Part shown: positions 1 to 8,479 of the stretch, one piece after another
How the letters are laid out: each line of letters starts with the position of its first letter
Position numbering within the stretch: position 1 is the stretch's first letter
Position numbers and translations under genes: made by a program
Notes under the pieces: generated by a model
What the model saw: only the letters and a program-made list of their open reading frames with translations
What the model was told of the DNA's origin: nothing
The model's database searches: none
Assembly: GCA_014381825.1 (NCBI GenBank)
Contig: JACNKX010000061.1
Location: forward strand, 1-64,000
DNA length: 64,000 nucleotides
DNA from: Planctomycetota bacterium
Lineage (GTDB): Bacteria; Planctomycetota; Planctomycetia; Pirellulales; Pirellulaceae
Direction of reading: 5' to 3'

Positions 1-1851
1 ACTTCGGGCGACGTGTTCACCGCCGACCTGATTGGCGCAGATAGCAAAACATTCACGATGTCCAACGAACGGTTAGGCAAGTTCACCATCGCACGGCCCG
101 CAATCTATTCATTGATCCGCCGCAACAATCCAAACATGATCTTTGATGGCTCGCAGTTCGACGATTGGGAAATCAAAAAGACTGATCTTTGGCAACGCGA
201 GCCGGCAGGTCATGCGATCACCCAAAAAACTGGCTCAACCCTCTTTCACAAAGCCAATTTGCCAAAGCAATTCGAACTCGAGCTGGAACTTGTGGCGTCC
301 GCAGCACCGAAGTTTGTGCTGGCGTTCGCCAAGGACAAGACTGCGGCAGCCGACCCTGGTACACTTCGCCTGGAAACATGGGACGATCAGGTCGTCCTTC
401 TTCAGGACGACCTGTTCGAGCCCATCATCACCATCGGCAAGGGCCAGCGAGATGTGCGACTGCGTCTTGCCTACGACGGTGAGACGGGCGAGCTACAAGT
501 TTCCGACGCCAGTGGACGTCTGCTGGCAACTGCAAAGAATGCTCATGCGGCAACTGGTGACTCGGGCATCATCGTTCGCAACCGCGGCAACGACCTTACG
601 ATCCAAAGACTGGTCATCAGTCGCCAAGCCAAGAGTCATGCACAGAAGCCAGTCGATGACAAAAAACCACGAGTCTACCTGCTCGATGGCAGCTTCTTGT
701 ACGGTGTACTTTCAGCAAATGAAGGTGATGCGGTTCTTCTGAATGGCGGCCAACAACAAGCAATCGACCTGAAACAGATCGACCGCATCGAAACTCCAGG
801 CGTCCAACTCGCGGTAACAAGCGATGCGTCTGAGATGCGTTACGCTGACGGGGCGGTCCTGCGTGGACAAGTCCAGCAGACCAGCCCGAGCCACGTGACA
901 CTGCGGACTGCCTTCTCGGATGTTCCTGTGCCCTGCGCTGTCACCAACGCGTCGTCACTGCGATTCCCTTCAACGAACAACGTCGCAAGTCCTGACGGAC
1001 TGCCCGACCAAAACCTTGACAGCATGAAATTTGATTCGGGCAGCCTACGTGGACTGCTTCAGTTTGACTCGGCCAACTCACCGTTGCGTTGGAAACTGGC
1101 CGGAATGGACCGTCCATTGCGGCTCTCGGCAGGCGGCAGAGCAATCATCGAACGGAGTGCTCGGAACGCAAACAAAGAAGGACTCTCCTTTGACCCAGAG
1201 ACGTTTTCTCATGTATTGCATCTCCGCAATGGAGAAGTCATACCCTGCGAAGTGCTGTCCTGTGACAAGGAGTCACTTGAGTTCAAATCGCCGTTTCTGC
1301 AGACGAGAACCATGAAGTCCTTTCATCTGAAAGCGATCGATCTCAACATCGAAACTCTCATCACGAGAGCAAGTAAACTCACGATCGATCAGAAAAAACT
1401 GGAACGGGCCTTAACGGTCCCGAGATTCAACCGTGAAAGTCCCCCCAGTCACATTCTCGTCGCCAACAACGGTGACTTGAAACGGGGCCATCTATCGGTC
1501 ATCAACGGACAAACGGTTCAGTTTGAATCCAAACTTCGAAAGTCTTCTGTGCCGATCGAACGAATCGCGCGAATCGTCAACGTCGAAAAAGAAACGAGCG
1601 AATCTCAATCTTCCTATGCCTCCCATATCCGCTTCAGATTGGCCGATGGCTCAATCCTGAGATTCGAATCGTTGAAAGCGATGGACGGACAATTGCACGG
1701 CCGCTCAACCATTTACGGCGGCGTTTCGATCCCCATTGTGAACATTGTGGAATTGCAGATCGGCGATTTCGAGCACGACGGATTCACATCGCTTTTCTCC
1801 GATTGGGTCGTTCGTCCAGCTAAAGAACCCCAGTTCGGAAAGACACCCTGA
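1..1851 (+). CDS. Planctomycete-type protein with tandem beta repeats (5' end cut by window)
   Basis: The reading frame is open from the first base, so the true start lies upstream; the GTG at 13 is only the first possible start inside the window. Residues about 43-200 (counting from base 1) resemble a LamG/DUF1080-type beta-sandwich: FDGSQFDDWEI is followed by beta-rich sequence ending in IIVRNRGNDLTI. From about residue 220 to the end there are some six repeats of roughly 45 residues with a loose pattern: a strand, DG or NGD, a Gly-containing turn, a second strand, and a closing I..I (for example LLDGSFLYGVL, YADGAVLRGQV, LRNGEVIPCEV, NNGDLKRGHL, LADGSILRFES). No catalytic motif is seen. 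It is probably exported and carbohydrate- or surface-binding, but that is inference. Confidence 0.75.
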   Translation, partial: TSGDVFTADLIGADSKTFTMSNERLGKFTIARPAIYSLIRRNNPNMIFDGSQFDDWEIKKTDLWQREPAGHAITQKTGSTLFHKANLPKQFELELELVASAAPKFVLAFAKDKTAAADPGTLRLETWDDQVVLLQDDLFEPIITIGKGQRDVRLRLAYDGETGELQVSDASGRLLATAKNAHAATGDSGIIVRNRGNDLTIQRLVISRQAKSHAQKPVDDKKPRVYLLDGSFLYGVLSANEGDAVLLNGGQQQAIDLKQIDRIETPGVQLAVTSDASEMRYADGAVLRGQVQQTSPSHVTLRTAFSDVPVPCAVTNASSLRFPSTNNVASPDGLPDQNLDSMKFDSGSLRGLLQFDSANSPLRWKLAGMDRPLRLSAGGRAIIERSARNANKEGLSFDPETFSHVLHLRNGEVIPCEVLSCDKESLEFKSPFLQTRTMKSFHLKAIDLNIETLITRASKLTIDQKKLERALTVPRFNRESPPSHILVANNGDLKRGHLSVINGQTVQFESKLRKSSVPIERIARIVNVEKETSESQSSYASHIRFRLADGSILRFESLKAMDGQLHGRSTIYGGVSIPIVNIVELQIGDFEHDGFTSLFSDWVVRPAKEPQFGKTP

Positions 1852-1920
1852 TCCAGACCACACTGTGATGTGGGTAGGCGATTTATTTGCACAGCTTGTC
1901 GTGTTACTTAATGCAATTGT

Positions 1921-2841
1921 TCATCTCGCAGCACTGAATCGCAGGACCATGGAATATTCCGGGCCATCGGCATCGCCGCCCCGCACAATGAGCAGGTGAT
2001 CGTCGACCTCAGCTTTGCGAAACTCGGCCCGCAGTTTCGAAACAACCTTCCGGATACGCTGACCGGCCTTTCTGTACTCCTCGCCGGTATCGTCCATATC
2101 TTGGGTAGTTTCCATGTCCTCGACTGCGCGCTGGACCTCTCCCAATGAACAGGCTCGTCCGACCGGCGATGCCAATAGCCAGAACAGCCGGCTGGCCTGC
2201 GTGTCGTTTCCCAGATAGATCCGTTTGCCCATGCACCAGGCGATCGACGGGTCATGCTCGTCACGAAAAATGCCGGCTTCTTCGGCTGACCTAAACGCCG
2301 GGAGTGTATCTTCTTTGCTCGTCTGTTGCCCGGGCAATTCTCCGCGGTCCATTTTTCGGCGCAACAGTTCCCGTTTGGCCCAGGCGATGGCCCAGCGGTA
2401 GATCTCGTCCAAAGTCATCGGGCCGGGATCTTGCTCGACGATCCGCGCCAGCTCCTCCCATGATTCGAGATGGTTGGCAGGCGGCTCAAACCCGTGTAAC
2501 GCCAATTCATCGTTGACATCGTCGAATGAGGTTTTGGCCTCACGCTCTAGCTCGGCGAATAGCCGCTGCTGTTCGGCTCGCAAGCCGGAAATGCCTTCCT
2601 GGATGAGCCGTTGCTGTTCCGCCAGCGCGCCTTTCTCAGCCTCGTCGACCGTGGTCAGTACTTGGTGGATCGCCTGCATTGCGACGCGATGCGACGTGCC
2701 GGCTGCCCTGGCGCACTCCGCAAATGCCCGAAGTTTCAGCAATGCCGTTGCGAGCGATTGCCTTGCCTTAGGATCGGCTTCGATTGCAGCCATGAAAGCC
2801 CTGCCGGCGCGGATCTCCTGTTTTTCTCCGTTCTCGCTCAC
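1921..2841 (-). CDS. Hypothetical protein, coiled coil plus winged-helix-like C-terminus
   Basis: I do not recognise a named family. The 306-residue protein begins with a helical segment and has a charged heptad-like stretch at about residues 70-110 (EQQRLIQEGISGLRAEQQRLFAELEREAK) that should form a coiled coil. The last 90 residues (YLGNDTQASRLFWLLASPVGRACSLGEV, then IRKVVSKLRAEFRKAEV and LLIVRGG.. YSMVL) have the strand-helix-helix-strand order of an OmpR-like winged helix, so DNA binding is possible. It is transcribed convergently to the preceding gene and divergently from the replication genes at 3056 onward. I take it as the left-most gene of the accessory element; its GC-rich codons match the element more than the flanks by eye. 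Confidence 0.7.
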   Translation of the reverse strand: MSENGEKQEIRAGRAFMAAIEADPKARQSLATALLKLRAFAECARAAGTSHRVAMQAIHQVLTTVDEAEKGALAEQQRLIQEGISGLRAEQQRLFAELEREAKTSFDDVNDELALHGFEPPANHLESWEELARIVEQDPGPMTLDEIYRWAIAWAKRELLRRKMDRGELPGQQTSKEDTLPAFRSAEEAGIFRDEHDPSIAWCMGKRIYLGNDTQASRLFWLLASPVGRACSLGEVQRAVEDMETTQDMDDTGEEYRKAGQRIRKVVSKLRAEFRKAEVDDHLLIVRGGDADGPEYSMVLRFSAAR

Positions 2842-2969
2842 TGCTTCTCTTCACCTCTCCGAGTCCTGCGAAAGGATCATTTTATCCGGCTGCCGACTGC
2901 CTCGACACGTGGCACCACAAATGTTCGCGCGAAAAGGTCACGTTGTTCCCCGCTCAGGGTCACAGAGTT

Positions 2970-2992
2970 CCCCTCTTAAAGGAATAGAGGGG
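2970..2992. promoter_or_regulatory. Dyad in the divergent spacer of the element
   Basis: CCCCTCT and AGAGGGG form a perfect 7-bp inverted repeat around a 9-base centre. It sits in the 214-base spacer between the leftward gene at 2841 and the rightward replication genes at 3056. The position suits an operator for the small HTH protein encoded next to it, or an RNA hairpin; neither is shown. Confidence 0.4.
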
Positions 2993-3055
2993 CGGTTGAC
3001 GGATGCGTGGCATTCGCGGCGTGCCCGAGTGTGACCTATCGCGAGGAATAGCTTC

Positions 3056-3298
3056 ATGACTCAGCCTGAATCGCTGCTGACCGTCGGCGAAATCGCTCGC
3101 CGGCTTGACCAGGAAGTTCACCGCGTCGAATACGTGATCCGCTCTCGAAACATCCGGCCCGTCAGTTGGGCGGGTCATGCAAGGGTGTTTCGCGACTCCG
3201 ACCTGGAGCGTATCGGCTCCGAACTAAGGCGGATTGCCGAGGACCGGGGCGAAATCGTTGCAGCAACGGCAGGGGAGCAGCATTCTCATGGCGAATGA
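3056..3298 (+). CDS. Small MerR/excisionase-like HTH protein
   Basis: The 80-residue product opens with LLTVGEIARRLDQEVHRVEYVIRSRNIRPVSWAGHARVFRDSDLERI, the arrangement of a MerR-type or excisionase-type helix-turn-helix followed by the wing (R.F.. DL..I). Such small proteins often control replication or excision of integrated elements. A good ribosome binding site (GAGGA) lies about 9 bases before the ATG. The last 11 bases overlap the start of the primase-helicase gene, so the two are likely translationally coupled. It is too short for a full MerR regulator with an effector domain. Confidence 0.75.
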   Translation: MTQPESLLTVGEIARRLDQEVHRVEYVIRSRNIRPVSWAGHARVFRDSDLERIGSELRRIAEDRGEIVAATAGEQHSHGE

Positions 3299-5594
3299 CG
3301 GCCAGACACAGGTCGACGGAGCGACGCGTATGGCCGCCGAGCTGTATGCCAAGCGTGACTGGTCGGTGATTCCGATCCCACATCGCAGCAAAAATCCCGG
3401 ATTCAAGGGTTGGGAGCGGATGCGGTTAACGGCGGAGTCGCTTGGTGACCACTTCAACGGCAGGCCTCAAAACATCGGCATCTTGTTAGGTGAACCGTCG
3501 GGCTGGTTGCTCGACGTCGATCTCGATCATCCTCGCGCTGTCGAACTTGCCCCGCAATTCCTGCCATCGACCCCGGCGGTATTTGGTCGTGCGGGCAACC
3601 CGCGTTCGCACTGGCTGTACCGTGTGACCGGCCCCCTGGCGACCAAGAAGTTCCGCAGCAAGTCCGCTGGCATGATCGTCGAAGTGCGCTCGACCGGGAT
3701 GCAGACCGTCTTCCCTCCCAGCACGCACGAGTCGGGCGAAGCGATCCGCTGGGAACAGGAGGGGCAACCCGCCGAACTCGAACCCGATGTGTTGGTCGAC
3801 TGCGTAAAGCGGCTGGCGGACGCCGTCCGCGTCGAACTCGGCGAGAAACCAGCCCCGAAAGAAAAGGCAAAACGCCCCGAGTCGCCACCACCGCCAAAAC
3901 GGGAGTCCAAGCCGATCGCGATGGACGAGCGATCCGCCCGCTGCCTGGCCGCTATGCTACGGATCAAGATAGTAGACAAGAGTGATGGCTCACACCGATT
4001 GTTCGTTGCGGCATGCCGCGCAGTGGAGCACGATCTCGACGACCGCACCGCTCTGGCCACTATACGCCAATACTGTCAGAAGAAGCCCCTTCCGCGCCGC
4101 TGGAGCGACGACCAAATACTGAAACGGCTGCGCGACGCCGAGAATCATTGTCAGCGTGGCGAGGCGCTGAGGGTTGCCGCCGATGGATGCATCGCACTCG
4201 GCAGACGGGAACCGGTTAGCGGCAGATTAGTGCTCTCGCCCAGCCGGACCTTGCCGACTGCCGAGGCCTTCGTCAACGAGTTTCACTTGCATCCCGCTAG
4301 CCGCACGCTGCATTGCTATGCCGGTCTGCTCAACGCCTGGCAAGACAATCGTTATTGCGAGCTTGAGGACAACGCCGTCAAGCAGCAGCTTCAGGCGTGG
4401 CTGCACGACGCGCTGCGCTATCACTACAACCAGCGAACGAAAGCGCTCGAGCTGGTCGACTTTCATTCCAATCCGTCGACGGTCAAGGCGGCGCTGGACT
4501 CGATCAAGGCCTTCGTTCATCTGCCCGCATCGACGCCTTGTCCATCTTGGCTCGATGCTACTCCGGATGCACCGCATCCCAAAGAGATCGTGGCCTGTCG
4601 ATCCGTGCTGCTGCACTTGCCGACGATGCGGCGTCTGCCGCCGACTCCACGATTCTTCACAACGTGCTCGCTGGACTTCGACCCCGATCCGAGTGCCGAA
4701 GCGCCGATGGCCTGGTACGAGTTCTTGCACCAGCTGTTCGACGGAGATCTGGAATCGCTGGACCTGCTCCAGGAGTGGTTCGGGTATTGCCTTACCGGAG
4801 ACACCTCCCAGCAGAAGATGCTTCTGATTGTCGGGCCCAAGCGGAGCGGCAAGGGCACGCTGGCTCGCGTGCTCGCCAAACTGATCGGCGCCGGCAATGT
4901 CTGTGGGCCCACGACTTCGAGCCTTGCCGGGCCGTTTGGCCTTCAGCCGCTGATCGGCAAGAGTCTGGCTATCGTCAGCGACGCGCGATTTCACGGCGAG
5001 AACATCGCCACGGTCGTCGAACGTCTCCTGTGCATCAGCGGCGAGGACACGCTGACCGTCGACCGCAAGAACATCACCAGCGTTACGCTCAAGCTGCCGA
5101 CGCGATTCATGTTCCTGACCAACGAGTTCCCACGCTTGAGCGATTCAAGCGGCGCCCTCGCAGGCCGTTTCATCATCCTGCGGCTCACGGAGAGCTTCTA
5201 CGGCCGCGAGGACACTGGATTGACCGAACGGCTGCTCGGCGAGTTGCCAGGCATTCTCAACTGGGCCGTCGAGGGCTGGCAACGCCTGAATGAACGTGGG
5301 CGGTTCGTGGTGCCTTCCAGCGTGCGGGATGTCGTGGAAGAGATTGAAGACCTTTCGTCGCCGGTGGCGGCGTTTGTCCGCGACGAGTGTGTCGTCGGCC
5401 CGGTACACCGCATCTGGGTCGCCAACCTATACGAGGCCTGGAAGGACTGGTGCGAACGCGAGGGTCGCACGCTGGTCAGCACCAAGCAATCGTTTGGTCG
5501 AGATCTTGCTGCGGCCGTATCGGGCGTTTCTCGCCGTCGTGGCACGGGAGACTTACCGTTTTATGAGGGCATCGATCTCAAAGGGAACAAGTAA
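3288..5594 (+). CDS. PrimPol / D5-P4-type primase-helicase (replication protein)
   Basis: This 768-residue protein has the layout of phage/plasmid replication proteins that combine a primase-polymerase with a superfamily 3-like helicase. The N-terminal PrimPol domain shows the acidic metal site LLDVDLD (Asp76, Asp78), the RSHW motif with His108, and EVRSTGMQTVFPPS. The central part (about 280-480) fits a D5 N-terminal-type linker. The helicase has a Walker A, GPKRSGKGT, at about residue 515, and the P4/D5-type sensor region PTRFMFLTNEFPRL followed by ALAGRFI. The ATG at 3288 was chosen over an in-frame start at 3234 because AGGGGAG precedes it and it gives a short overlap with the upstream gene. 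It should prime and unwind at an origin; the iteron-like array at 5605-5797 lies immediately downstream. Confidence 0.92.
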   Translation: MANDGQTQVDGATRMAAELYAKRDWSVIPIPHRSKNPGFKGWERMRLTAESLGDHFNGRPQNIGILLGEPSGWLLDVDLDHPRAVELAPQFLPSTPAVFGRAGNPRSHWLYRVTGPLATKKFRSKSAGMIVEVRSTGMQTVFPPSTHESGEAIRWEQEGQPAELEPDVLVDCVKRLADAVRVELGEKPAPKEKAKRPESPPPPKRESKPIAMDERSARCLAAMLRIKIVDKSDGSHRLFVAACRAVEHDLDDRTALATIRQYCQKKPLPRRWSDDQILKRLRDAENHCQRGEALRVAADGCIALGRREPVSGRLVLSPSRTLPTAEAFVNEFHLHPASRTLHCYAGLLNAWQDNRYCELEDNAVKQQLQAWLHDALRYHYNQRTKALELVDFHSNPSTVKAALDSIKAFVHLPASTPCPSWLDATPDAPHPKEIVACRSVLLHLPTMRRLPPTPRFFTTCSLDFDPDPSAEAPMAWYEFLHQLFDGDLESLDLLQEWFGYCLTGDTSQQKMLLIVGPKRSGKGTLARVLAKLIGAGNVCGPTTSSLAGPFGLQPLIGKSLAIVSDARFHGENIATVVERLLCISGEDTLTVDRKNITSVTLKLPTRFMFLTNEFPRLSDSSGALAGRFIILRLTESFYGREDTGLTERLLGELPGILNWAVEGWQRLNERGRFVVPSSVRDVVEEIEDLSSPVAAFVRDECVVGPVHRIWVANLYEAWKDWCEREGRTLVSTKQSFGRDLAAAVSGVSRRRGTGDLPFYEGIDLKGNK

Positions 5595-5899
5595 TGAACG
5601 CCGCTACCGTAACATACCGTCGCACAACCGTCGCGAGGCAATTCGCTTCTGCGACGGTAACCGACCTTTACGCCACAACGACTTACGAGCTTACCGTCGC
5701 GCACCGTCACGACATCCCCCACTCCTTACGCATGTGCGCACGCGCGCGCGGAAAGGATCTGCGCGCAATGGGAACTGTCGCGACGGTGCGCGACGGTAGC
5801 CGGTCCGAATCCGAAATCGAATAGGTACTTCCCGGCGGATCTTTTTTCGAGACGTCCGTGGAAAGCGACGCAGACTTAGACAGAGTTTTATTGTTGTAC
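5595..5899. other. Non-coding stretch between primase-helicase and antitoxin-like gene
   Basis: I see no convincing gene here. The stretch contains the iteron-like array. The remainder up to 5899 shows no strong promoter or ribosome binding site. Confidence 0.5.
5605..5797. repeat. Iteron-like array, candidate replication origin of the element
   Basis: The octamer ACCGTCGC occurs exactly at 5616-5623, 5627-5634 and 5693-5700. Its complement GCGACGGT occurs at 5651-5658, 5780-5787 and 5790-5797. One-base to two-base variants lie at 5606-5613 and 5703-5710. Neighbouring copies are spaced 10 or 11 bases apart (5616/5627, 5693/5703, 5780/5790), one helical turn, as expected for sites bound cooperatively on one face. 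A further copy is at 6279-6286. Alternating CG sequence (around 5738-5751) lies inside the array. P4-type replicons carry iterons read by their primase-helicase, which supports an origin, but binding is inferred. The open frame at 5594-5824 across this region looks like a by-product of the repeats. Confidence 0.6.
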
Positions 5900-6145
5900 A
5901 TGACAGATTCACAGCCTGATCACGTCGTCCAGATTACGCACCTCCGCGACACGCTTGGGATCGCCTGCCAGAAGGTCGCCAACACGGAGGAGCCGATCGT
6001 CGTGCAGCGCTACAGCCGGCAGGACGTCGTGATCGTGCCCCTGTGGGAATGGCGCTTATTGAAACGGATCGAGGCTGCAATCCGCGACGGCCGCCTGCCG
6101 TGGGCGGAGGCGCTAGCGGAAATCATGGAGGAGGGCGAGCAATAG
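5900..6145 (+). CDS. Phd/YefM-like antitoxin-type protein, no visible toxin partner
   Basis: The 81-residue product has the Phd/YefM pattern: a short strand and helix (VVQITHLRDTLGIACQKVA), then EEPIVVQRYSRQDVVIVPLWEWRLLKRIE, equivalent to the usual EPVVIT..GKPVAVLVP..EY..L. This family forms DNA-binding dimers that repress their own operon and neutralise a Doc, RelE or PIN toxin. No toxin-like frame follows in the next 277 bases on either strand. It may therefore be an orphan antitoxin or a small regulator of the element. A GTG at 5858 would add 14 residues; the ATG at 5900 matches the usual family start better, but neither has a clear ribosome binding site. Confidence 0.6.
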   Translation: MTDSQPDHVVQITHLRDTLGIACQKVANTEEPIVVQRYSRQDVVIVPLWEWRLLKRIEAAIRDGRLPWAEALAEIMEEGEQ

Positions 6146-6308
6146 AAGGCAACAGCGACGGGGCCGTGTGTCGCAACGTGTCGCGCCAGAACACGAGCTT
6201 GGCGGAGATGGATCGACAACGAGAGAACAACGCGTCACGTGGCCAATGAGGGGCCTCACATAGCGAGATCGGGAGCATGCGACGGTCGCCAAAAATGCAA
6301 GTGTTTAT

Positions 6309-6333
6309 GGATTCCAACAAAATCTCGGAATCC
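6309..6333. promoter_or_regulatory. Inverted repeat upstream of the recombination cassette
   Basis: GGATTCC and GGAATCC form a perfect 7-bp dyad with an 11-base centre, about 90 bases before the DUF2924 gene. It could be an operator for one of the element's HTH proteins. A copy of the iteron octamer lies at 6279-6286 in the same 277-base spacer. Confidence 0.3.
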
Positions 6334-6422
6334 TCGCCGAGGGCCTTGAGTTCCCGCCCTAAACGAGGCTCAGTGTCCACTCGGGTTAACGATTCCGAGG
6401 CTTTCGAGACAAGGAGAAACGC

Positions 6423-6923
6423 ATGCCATTGAACATTGGAAAAGAGGTCGCCGCGCTGGAGCGGATGACCATCAGCGAACTACGCGAACGGTACGCGGAG
6501 CTGTTCGCCGAAACCACTCAGGCCCGCAACCGCACCTGGCTGATACGCCGCATCGTCTGGCGGATGCAGTCGCTGGAACAGGGCGGACTATCCGAACGTG
6601 CCGTCCGTCAAGCCAAGGAACTGGCCAATGGAGCCGACCTGCGGGTTACGGCGCCGCGCGAGTCAAAGCTGTCGCCGGATGCGGCAGAGCGTACCAAGAC
6701 AGTGGACTGTCGCATTGAGGGCAGCTCGCGCGTGCCGCTTCCAGGCACGGTGATCACTCGCCGTTACAAAGGCCGATTGATTCAGGTCAAGGTCGTGACT
6801 GACGGCTTCGAATTCGAGGGCGAGCTCTTCAAGTCGCTCAGCGCCGTGGCGAAAAAGATCACTGGCTCACACTGGAATGGATACAAGTTTTTCAATCTGA
6901 ACAACGAAGGAGAGAGCCGATGA
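6423..6923 (+). CDS. DUF2924 family protein
   Basis: The 166-residue protein matches the DUF2924 pattern as I know it: an N-terminal helical part with MTISELRERYAELF and ARNRTWLIRRIVWRMQ, a basic linker, and a C-terminal PGTVITRRYKGRLIQVKVVTDGFEFEGELFKSLSAVAKKITGSHWNG. Members are repeatedly found directly before large serine recombinases in phages and mobile elements; the molecular role is not established. AAGGAG precedes the ATG. The stop overlaps the recombinase start (ATGA, 6920-6923), so the two are translationally coupled. Confidence 0.88.
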   Translation: MPLNIGKEVAALERMTISELRERYAELFAETTQARNRTWLIRRIVWRMQSLEQGGLSERAVRQAKELANGADLRVTAPRESKLSPDAAERTKTVDCRIEGSSRVPLPGTVITRRYKGRLIQVKVVTDGFEFEGELFKSLSAVAKKITGSHWNGYKFFNLNNEGESR

Positions 6924-8479
6924 CGCGCCGCAACAAACAAACCGAAGTGCCGAAGGTGCGATGTGCAATCTACACTCGCAAGTCGACAGAGGAGGGTCTG
7001 GAGCAGGAGTTCAATTCCCTGGACGCCCAACGCGATTCAGGTGAGGCTTACATCGCATCGCAGAAGCACGAGGGATGGCAGTGCCTGCCCGCGCATTACA
7101 ACGATGGCGGATTTACTGGCGGTAACATGGACCGGCCAGCGCTTCGGCGGCTGATGACTGACATTGAAGCCGGTAAGATCGATTGCGTCGTGGTCTACAA
7201 AGTCGATCGCCTCAGCCGGTCGCTGCTGGACTTTGCCAAACTGATGGAGGTGTTTGACACGACGGGAACGTCATTCTGCAGCGTGACCCAGCAGTTCAAC
7301 ACTGCGACTTCCATGGGACGCCTCGTCCTTAATGTGCTCCTCTCCTTCGCCCAGTTCGAACGCGAGATGATCAGCGAACGGGTGCGGGACAAGATCGCCG
7401 CGTCGCGTCGCAAAGGAAAATGGTCCGGAGGAATGCCGATTCTCGGATACACCGTAAAGGACACGAAGCTCGTCGTGGACAAGGTGGAATCTCAGCGCGT
7501 GCGGCAGATCTACGAACTCTACCTTGAATACCAATCGCTGCTGGCCACGGTCACAGAGCTGAACCGCCGGGGGTGGACCACGAAGCGCTGGACGACCAAA
7601 AAGGGAACCCAGCGCGGTGGCAAGCTATTCACCAAGAACAGCCTGTACTCGCTGCTAACCAACGTCACCTACGTCGGCAAGATCAAGTACAAGGACGAGG
7701 TCCACAACGGCGAGCACGAAGCCATCGTGGCCGACGAGCTGTTCCAGCGGGCCCAAACGCTGCTGCAGCGTAACGGCCATACGGGAGGCCGGGCCGTTCG
7801 CAACAAGCATGGTGCCTTGTTACGCGGCCTGCTCCGTTGCGGTCCCTGCGGTTGTGCGATGTCCCACACCTATACGTCGAAGGGTAATCGGCGGTATCGC
7901 TACTACGTATGCGGCACGGCCCAACAGCGCGGCTGGTCTGAATGCCCCTCGCCGTCCGTCCCTGCCGGTGAGATCGAACGGTTCGTCGTCGAGCAGATCA
8001 AATGCATTGGCCAGGATCCCGCTGTGATCGACGAAACCGTCCGGCAGGCCCAGCGGCAGACCGAAGAAGGAATCGAACGATTGACCCACGAGCGTGTCGC
8101 CTTGCAGGAGCAACTTCGCGATGACAACGCCAAGTTGCAGGTTGCCGCCGCCACGACGAACAACGTCGAACGCGTATCCAGCCTGGCAGACGTTCACGAA
8201 CGCATCCGCAGTGCCGAACGCCGGTTAACGGAAATCGACAATGAGTTGATCTCCCTCAATAGCGAACTCGTCGACGACACAGAGGTCGGCAATGCTCTGG
8301 CAAACTTCGATCAGTTATGGGAAGCCCTTGCGCCGCGGGAACAAACCCGCGTACTGGAATTGCTGGTCGAGCGAGTCGAGTACGACGGGGAGCGCGGCAA
8401 CGTTTCACTCACCTTTCATCCCTGCGGCATCAAGTCGCTAACCCAGGAACTTGCTAACCAAAAAGAGGACGCCGCATGA
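6920..8479 (+). CDS. Large serine recombinase (integrase)
   Basis: This 519-residue protein has the three parts of large serine recombinases. The resolvase-type catalytic domain has nucleophile Ser22 in YTRKSTEEG, followed by NSLDAQR and the VDRLSRS motif. The Recombinase domain (about 170-290) includes the GG.PILGY and YEL.. segments. A zinc-ribbon-like region (LLRCGPCGCAMSHTY, then YVCG and a further Cys) is followed by a coiled coil at about 375-450. It should cut and rejoin attP and attB to integrate the element. It overlaps by 4 bases both DUF2924 upstream and the HTH gene downstream. A tRNA-Arg gene ends about 0.7 kb downstream, but I could not find a matching attachment repeat at the left side. 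Confidence 0.95.
   Translation: MTRRNKQTEVPKVRCAIYTRKSTEEGLEQEFNSLDAQRDSGEAYIASQKHEGWQCLPAHYNDGGFTGGNMDRPALRRLMTDIEAGKIDCVVVYKVDRLSRSLLDFAKLMEVFDTTGTSFCSVTQQFNTATSMGRLVLNVLLSFAQFEREMISERVRDKIAASRRKGKWSGGMPILGYTVKDTKLVVDKVESQRVRQIYELYLEYQSLLATVTELNRRGWTTKRWTTKKGTQRGGKLFTKNSLYSLLTNVTYVGKIKYKDEVHNGEHEAIVADELFQRAQTLLQRNGHTGGRAVRNKHGALLRGLLRCGPCGCAMSHTYTSKGNRRYRYYVCGTAQQRGWSECPSPSVPAGEIERFVVEQIKCIGQDPAVIDETVRQAQRQTEEGIERLTHERVALQEQLRDDNAKLQVAAATTNNVERVSSLADVHERIRSAERRLTEIDNELISLNSELVDDTEVGNALANFDQLWEALAPREQTRVLELLVERVEYDGERGNVSLTFHPCGIKSLTQELANQKEDAA

Noticed and set aside
1852-1920. Left attachment site of the element matching the tRNA-Arg 3' end
   Set aside because: I compared this stretch with the tRNA 3' half and found no matching direct repeat; the left boundary remains open.
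4227-4994. 255-codon frame opposite the primase-helicase gene
   Set aside because: It is a shadow of the GC-rich coding strand; the sense frame has clear helicase motifs.
5736-5751. CG-alternating run as a Z-DNA or CRISPR-like signal
   Set aside because: It is a single short stretch; there is no repeat-spacer structure anywhere in the window and no cas gene.
5594-5824. 76-codon frame directly after the primase-helicase gene (TAATG overlap)
   Set aside because: Its codons are made of the iteron octamers and CG runs, the product has no recognisable pattern, and there is no ribosome binding site.
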